Below are positions 39,201 to 64,000 of a stretch of 64,000 nucleotides of DNA, in pieces; position 1 is the stretch's first letter; every line of letters begins with the position of its first letter. Source of the stretch: Tubiluchus corallicola (taxonomy: Eukaryota; Priapulida; Priapulimorpha; Priapulimorphida; Tubiluchidae); the NCBI GenBank assembly GCA_030141605.1, contig JAQGDQ010000077.1, positions 210,001 through 274,000 of the forward strand, written 5' to 3'. The translations under genes and the position numbers were made by a program. Below the pieces are notes generated by a model that was not told where the DNA came from, searched no databases, and saw nothing but the letters and a program-made list of their open reading frames with translations.

Positions 39201-41345
39201 AATGTCTCCACGTTTAAGCTAACAATCCACGACGAACTCCATTTAAAATGTTACTGTATAAATTTTGGTGATTTTCATCAGGGACAAAATTGGTCGTTCC
39301 AGAGCCAACAGGGGTGCTTTAAATTGCTTAATGTCAAATTACCATAACTATCTGGCGAACTTCTGCGCTTGCTTTATTATTACCAGTATTTAACCGAACT
39401 GTCTTGTTTCAAACACATTTAAGGTGTTACCAGAAAAAATTGTATCTCCAGCCTGTATCTCCATTTTTGTATGCTTACATTCGTATTTCGTTTTGCATTT
39501 TTCACTGTCAATAGGCCTAATTTCTTGCCTTCTTTTTATGCTTATTTTAGTAAAGAAAAGAAGTAGAATAAGACAAACAAAGCAAAACGAAACAAAAAAC
39601 AAGATTAATGGAAACAAAACGATTCTAAAATGAACAATTATTTTGAATAAAGCTAAGTTGTCATTTTTGTCATTTACAGGCTGGAGGTGAAACAATTTCA
39701 GTGGCAACAGATCAGTATAATAATTTGGATCTGGAAGATTTGGACGAATTCGATCCGGATCCCGTGGGTGCAATTGGTACAACAATATATAATAATGAAG
39801 CGGACGGAGAGGCTTTAGAGGAAGAAGATTATGGATATTTAGGTATGCTCTGTGATTTCAATGTCTACTCCAAAGCTAAGACACAGGGACAAGTTGCTGG
39901 CATTGCTTCGTCTGGAATGAACAACAATGGCGATGTTTTAAGATGGTCAGATATAAACGATATAGCTACATGCGATGTAAGTTGACTGCTAAAATGTTCG
40001 TTACAATTTCACTTGCGTAATGGGGATATTATTGAGTAATAGTTGTGACAATGTCCATAGGACTACCAAGGTTTTACTAAACAAAAATTTAAAAATTTAA
40101 AAGTTGGATGAGTACAGCAGCGAACTTACACCAGCCGTCCACACATTTCCCACATCAGATGTTACAGATTTTTCTGGCCACGCTCTAGCTTTCTTTGGAC
40201 ACTGACTTCACTTTTATTTTTATAGTAACGCTAAAAAATTAATGTTCATATTATCTGTTAGCTGCATTTTCGGAAGTGCTGCTAATAAATTCTCCTATCT
40301 TATTTGACTTCATTTGCTTTGAGTGTTGATTAATTTATTAAATTCTGTGCAGTCATAGACGGTCAGTGTAAATGATGTTGACCAGCATTATATTAAAATC
40401 CATGAAGTTATCTAAAATATATTAATTCTGCTCTGCATACAGCTTCAACGGCTTCACAATTTCCGGCGATTCATATGTCAAACGAAAGACTAGTTTAAAT
40501 TATTTTCCATAACTGGTGGGTGTGGGGTTATTTTACAATGACCCGTCAATCTGGGTGTTGATTGGTTGGTAATAAAAGCATGTATGGCAATGGTTGTCTA
40601 TGTTAATGAATAAACGTTTATGTCAATCGCTTTTCCAGCAATATGTTTTTATGCAAATCCCGAGCTTGTCTCATTTACTTCCTTTGTATTTTAGGCGCAA
40701 CAAATCAGACCATCTACGTGTCTTACTTCATCAGACTTGAAGAAAAAGTGTGTTAACCCAGCAATTTCCACAGAAGTTTCTGATTTATTTGATATGTTAA
40801 ACGAAATCTCAGAAAAGAGTGAAAGCAGCAAAGGAAGCAACAATAAAAAGTCAAACAAGGCTTCCGGCTATGGTAAAGGGAACAAGCGAAAAACCAGCAG
40901 TAGCAAAAACGGTTACGGCAACAACCAGCAGAATCTTGGTTACAATTCAGAGTTTGGCAACTCTTTCTTCAGTAGATATGCCTTTGACAACAACAATCAT
41001 GGTGGATACAACAATGGTAATAACAATGGCTATGGTGATATTGGTAACGGCAGAAACGAAGGATATGGAAAGACGAACAGCAATAGTGGTGGATACGGCA
41101 GTGACAGTAATAATGGCTATGGCGGGTTAAATGGGAATATTAAAGGATTTGGTGAAGTTAATTTTAATAATGGCCGCTATAGTGGATTTAATAGGGGCAG
41201 TGGATTTAATGGTAATAGTGATGGACGTGGTGATGGCAACGGCTATAACAGTAACAATAACAATAAGAACTATGGTAGTAATACTGGCACTCATAAGAAT
41301 GGTGAGTACGGGAATAGTAATGGTGCCAATGCTCCTATAGGTTAA
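33291..41345 (+). CDS. Secreted TSPN/laminin-G-like protein with Gly/Asn/Tyr-rich tail
   Basis: Seven exons: 33291-33341, 35754-35937, 36343-36478, 37436-37582, 38415-38520, 39680-39976, 40695-41345. All phases agree, giving 523 residues. Residues 1 to about 14 (MLIGALFCIFALG) form a signal peptide. About 80-290 resemble a thrombospondin-N/laminin-G fold: MMSVFHVV, LQIFFTSSGAIILE, YDGLWHHFCLVVE, VHLYVDGGLE and, after an acidic insert (DLEDLDEFDPDP), YGYLGMLCDFNVYS. A Cys-containing segment follows (TCDAQ; STCL; KKKC). From about 345 to the end a Lys/Ser-rich patch leads into Gly/Asn/Tyr repeats (NGYG, GGYN, GYGSDSNNGYGG). TSPN domains usually precede collagen or other matrix modules; here there is no Gly-X-Y collagen. 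An extracellular-matrix, cuticle or adhesive role is inference. I do not recognise a named orthologue. Confidence 0.85.
34220..34490. repeat. Degenerate TTTTAATT-type low-complexity tract
   Basis: Irregular tttaattcaatttaat / ttttaacttaattctatttt words fill this part of the first intron of the TSPN-like gene. No coding signal. Confidence 0.5.
35375..35545. repeat. Duplicated 37-bp unit containing a 24-bp palindrome
   Basis: A segment starting gtcggattttcga at 35375-35411 recurs at 35506-35542 with several differences. The second copy contains a perfect 24-bp palindrome at 35522-35545 (half-site tgccatcttaaa); the first copy has a weaker version. It lies about 210 bp before the second coding exon of the TSPN-like gene. 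Confidence 0.7.
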
Positions 41346-41398
41346 GTGTAAGGAGCTAACACGAGCACTATAACAATGTGCTCATGATAGTAAAGTAT

Positions 41399-41404
41399 AA
41401 TAAA
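41399..41404 (+). terminator. Candidate poly(A) signal AATAAA
   Basis: AATAAA 54 bp after the stop of the TSPN-like gene, at a plausible distance for a short 3'UTR. Confidence 0.5.
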
Positions 41405-43154
41405 GGCCTACAAATTGATGAGCAATGAGCTTTTACGTTTGAGCAATGCAACATAGCAATAATTTTACAATTTTTTCTTGAATTAAAAATATTTATAATA
41501 TTTATTTTATAAAAAATTAAAGTATCTATTTATTATTTGCTAACTACCAAATTAAATGACTAACATTGGTACTTTTATATATTTGATAGAGAATAAGGAC
41601 GCTTGGTGACATTTAAGCCTACATAATTAAACATAATCAAACATATATGTTGTATTTTAATCGTATATTTTTGGGTGTTTAAGCTTAACTTTCATGCAAG
41701 AGAAATACCCATTAGTATGTTTTTTTAAGCTTTATACAGTTTTAATATTGTATTCGTCTAACAGCTATTATCCAACATTTAATATTTATCATCAAATATT
41801 TATTTATTATAACTTCTGTGCATCAGGTAGCTGTAATGATTTGTTACTACCCTACTGAAATTATGATTCTTTAGAATTTGTATGTTTTACAAATGTATTT
41901 CTGCGCCATTGCATTTAATAGTATTAATGTATTATAATAAGTTTATAAACTTACATTTTCAAATTAGAGAAAACAGACAAATTTAATATGATTGTACAGG
42001 CCATAATTGTAAATACATGTCACTAATATACAGCAACATAATTTAATCAATTTTTTCTGTAATATTAATTATTAAGACATAATTGCCACGATCTTTAAAA
42101 TCATGGAAGCTTCTCACGTAATAATTATGATAAAATGAATAAAATAAACAATAAACTTATGTATAGATTGTGCAATTATTGCATACGATAAAATTTTTAA
42201 ACAAAAACACAAATATTTACTGATCATATTACATAGTTAAGCACATCGATAATAATCTAAATCTAGTATAAAATTACTTATTTAATGCAAACTAAACTAC
42301 TCGAAAATTAAAGAAGAAATTTACATACAACAATAGATAAATCATTATTATACAATCTTGTACAAAGTAAAATTCCAAAAAATGAGGTAAGTTAAATTTA
42401 ACTTGGACTGATCAAAATAAAGACAGGACATCAGCTACTTCAGCAAAGCTGTGATGATCCAGTACGTGATTCCTAATTAAATCAATTTTTAGTGGCAAAA
42501 GAATTACTAAAAATAAAGCATTACTAAAAATGAATCAGCCGGGTTACTAAAAAAACTTGATTTATAATTTTTACAGTAGTTATCCAGGATTTTACGAGAT
42601 AACACCATGAATACCTTATTATTAACTCAGTTTCTTACTTAATTATCAGAAGGCACCAAACAGAGCGCAAACAATTTTTTTCACTTCAGAAATTCTTCCA
42701 TATTGCACGAGCCCAGACACTTACCGCACTAACGTAACTCTAGTACTTACAGCTTACATTGTTTTCGAGCCTGCCCACTCCTTGTTTCCCTCCTCCATGA
42801 GCCCAGTCCCGGGCCTACTGAAACTAACTTAACTTTATTAGTTGTTCTTGAACAAGTACAAAGTACTACTGTTGTCAAAATTTGAGTAGGCCTACAGTTT
42901 ATATTAGAAACTTTTAAGAACACAAAAGCATGGAATTTATATTCTTTACGTAAAACGGTATATTACAGACAATGCTTATGTTTGATTTTTGGAATCTAGC
43001 CTAAAATATCCGGATTGACATGACAGTACATCCTGCGGCGCAGGTCACTGTAATTCATCTGACTGAAAGAAAGTTTTCCAGGTTTCTTTGGTTTGGTCAT
43101 GACTCGCGTGTGCATTCCGCAAAACAAAAAGTAGTTTTCATTTTCAAAGTCAGT

Positions 43155-43160
43155 TTTATT
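43155..43160 (-). terminator. Candidate poly(A) signal of the M13 gene
   Basis: Read on the minus strand this is AATAAA, 17 bp after the TAG stop at 43177-43179. This implies an unusually short 3'UTR unless a later signal is used. Confidence 0.55.
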
Positions 43161-43176
43161 GAATTATAAGGTAATG

Positions 43177-61622
<18,446 letters not shown>

Positions 61623-62950
61623 CAACTGAAATATATTGAATGAAGCCGATTAGAAAAAGCTGCAAACAGACACCACGCACATTTTTCAGAAATGTTAAAC
61701 ATAATTTCCAATCCTGCACTGCCCTACCAACAAGCTAGAATGTCTCTCAGAGTAAAACTGTTCCAGGTTTAAGCGATTAGTTCTGTCAGAGAGACCGTCC
61801 CCAGTACACGTGTAAAGGATAATCGGCACACTGTATTTGACACATGAAAACATTTGTCCATAAAGTTCATATTTCTACGGGAATTATCCCTCTTCAGAAG
61901 ATAATCCGGGAAAGCACGTGTAGCATGTCTTGCCATCAGCAAGAAGCCTGTTCTTGTATAACGAAAATCACCACAGTAAACTTTTGTACATTTACTAACA
62001 TTGCTTTGCTAGTTTAAGTAGACGTATTGTTTTATATCACGTATTTTTGTTAACACGAAGTTTTTTATTGTAACACTTTGTGGGTTTCCACATTTTCAAC
62101 ATCTAACCGCCATTATTTTCCAGCAATAAAGAGCGCTTGAGCAATAAAACAGCATTATTACGAACGTCAGCGGTTTCATGTCAACGTCATTAACTAAAAA
62201 TCGTCCTCTTTCTTTTGTTCAGCATAAAAAAATTAGAGGAAATTAGTATTCTTAAACTCATTAGTCTGTCCTTGAAAACTAACTTTTTTATGCGAAAACT
62301 ATGAAGTTTTTTAATTTGACTACAAAAACATTAATCGAATTTTATTTCATTTTTGAAACAATTTTTATCGGTGTTGCTGCTGTTGTCACAGTGATCATCA
62401 TTGCTTGACCGCAATTGGCGTCATCATTTTCATCTCTGTAATTATTAGTATGATGTCATCATCGTCATGAGCAAGGCTCTTTCTTAGCAGGGTTTGCAGA
62501 AAAGTTAATAACAGTGTTATCAGGGAGTATGCTTGACTGCACAGACAAGACAGTTAACCAACATTGAGCCTGCTTAGAAAACCATTAACCGGAATGGGAA
62601 CCAGAAGGCTTAAAAATGGTTCAGGTTTTAGGAAAAAACAACTTATGCTTTATTTTTAAAGGGCACTGAATAATCTGCATGTGATTTGTCCTTATCATAA
62701 GGTTAAAGCAGCCAATAAACCACAGCCGATCACATACGGTAATTATACATGTGTGTGACAATCCGAATGAAACAAGTGTTAAGGAAATGAAACAGTGCGG
62801 AATAAATGCGGTGGCAAAACGCACGAAATGTGGTTGTGATCTGTAAGGTGTTCCTGTTCTGGCATAGAGCGAGAACGACGCGAGAATATATGTTATGGGG
62901 CTATCTGTGTAAATATCACTATTGTTGATGTTATCATCATCATCATCATT

Positions 62951-63011
<61 letters not shown>

Positions 63012-64000
63012 CCACCACCTTCATTGTCCTCATCGTCATCTGTATCGTCATCACCATCACCATCATCATCATCAAGCGAAATAGGAAATAGAAGGCTTAG
63101 AAAAATGATTCAAGTTGAGGAAAAGAAGAAATTCATGTTTCAGTTAGAGGTGTGTGAACTGAGAGAGAAATCTGCATTTGATGTGCCTTTATTACAAGGT
63201 AAAGCAGTTAAATAATACCCAGTAATATAATTACGCGGAAACTCCTACAATGATACACGTATGTGACATTCCGCCAATGTCAGTATTATAAGTAACAACA
63301 AAAAGAGAAGAGAACACCGTGGTTGGTTTTTTAATTCATGCTGCTATTTGATGTTGCAAAGTTTTATTAAATTCTAATAATTAGAAAACATAAATAAGTC
63401 CAAAGTAAGTAAAAATACGGGAGTTTCATTTGTCATTCAACACTTTACATTTTCTACATTTTTAATGAACAAAACAAAATGCTTGAAAATAGGCATAGGT
63501 ATCGTAGATTCTTTTTAGATTTTCCTCTAATGTAACAGAACGAGTTTAAAAGAACAGCTGTACTAGTAAGCTTTGCTAAAATTTACTACCTTTTAGAGAC
63601 CCCGAGAGCTCCAGAAGTTAATCAAAATAGCAAGTTGGGTGCCTTGCATTGAAAAAGTCCTTAGCAGCTCATGAGAAGTGAGGAAGGGCTCCATGTTGTG
63701 GAAAATTACCTTGTTAATAGTGTGGTTCGTGTGGTCATCTGAACTTCCGCTTAACTTCAGTATTTGATAGCAAAACCTGTTTCTGATTTTGCACCTCAAC
63801 TCTGACGTTACTGTCGCCACCATTGCAACGGAGTTCCAGTCAGGAAGTAATAAAAAGAATTGCCCTTTAATTCATGAAACAATTTTCTGAGTTCGGAGAA
63901 AATTTAAAAACAAAATTAAAAATCAAAGTGTATAATGACTTTTGAAAAATCTTATATAATTGGGTGAAAATATAATTATCAAGACGAAATACTGCCCATG
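61623..64000. other. Region upstream of the M13 gene
   Basis: An acceptor-like atatatttcag (minus strand) directly precedes the first coding exon, so at least one non-coding exon probably lies here or beyond the window. I found no coding exon. Contents are AT-rich DNA, a CAT microsatellite and short spurious frames. Confidence 0.55.
62931..63009. repeat. (CAT)n microsatellite
   Basis: About 25 CAT units with one early interruption, followed by degenerate cat/cac units to about 63075. The Ser-rich and Met-rich frames here are artefacts. Confidence 0.95.

Larger units (their letters stand above)
41346..43176. other. Convergent intergenic spacer
   Basis: Very AT-rich sequence between two convergent stop codons, holding the 3'UTRs of both genes. 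Several more AATAAA-like strings occur at 42.1-42.2 kb. No coding segment was found. Confidence 0.7.

Noticed and set aside
40819-41340. Thr/Met/Val-rich frames overlapping the last exon of the TSPN-like gene
   Set aside because: Out-of-frame shadows of the Gly/Asn/Tyr-rich coding repeat; the frame joined in phase to the upstream exons is the Gly/Asn one.
62893-63215. Ser-rich and Met-rich proteins near the right edge
   Set aside because: Readings of a second CAT microsatellite with no splice or homology support.

Overview
The window is nuclear DNA from an invertebrate-type animal. It is visibly AT-rich and intron-dense, with GT-AG introns of about 0.1 to 4 kb, microsatellites and many decayed transposons. 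Gene content (calsyntenin, an M13 ectopeptidase, a TSPN/laminin-G secreted protein) marks it as metazoan; I cannot fix the phylum. No bacterial, viral or CRISPR features were seen. All exon coordinates were derived by hand from splice sites, reading-frame phase and family conservation. No search was run.

Layout. (1) 1489-16714 (+): the 3' part of a calsyntenin gene, 15 exons running from a cadherin repeat through the laminin-G-like region and membrane helix to an acidic tail. The first exons lie before the window. (2) 16.7-25.0 kb: intergenic, a graveyard of LINE and SINE relics plus one GC-richer block open on both strands. (3) 25004-28630 (+): an 8-exon gene for a multi-pass membrane protein of an uncharacterised animal family. 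(4) 28.6-33.3 kb: intergenic, with a long perfect-looking hairpin element (MITE-like). (5) 33291-41345 (+): a 7-exon gene for a secreted protein with a TSPN/laminin-G-like domain, an acidic linker and a Gly/Asn/Tyr-rich tail. It is the least familiar protein here. (6) 61622-43177 (-): a complete 24-exon M13 zinc metallopeptidase of the neprilysin / endothelin-converting-enzyme type, with an EGF module between the membrane anchor and the peptidase. It converges tail-to-tail with gene 5, with about 1.8 kb between the stop codons.

The four genes show no sign of acting as a unit. Three act at the cell surface or outside the cell, but that is not evidence of a shared pathway. Introns carry relics of THAP-type, Tc1/mariner-type and foldback transposons.

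Most novel candidates: the TSPN plus Gly/Asn/Tyr-rich secreted protein, the EGF-M13 architecture with its 36-nt microexon, and the 2.2 kb foldback element at 57.2-59.4 kb.
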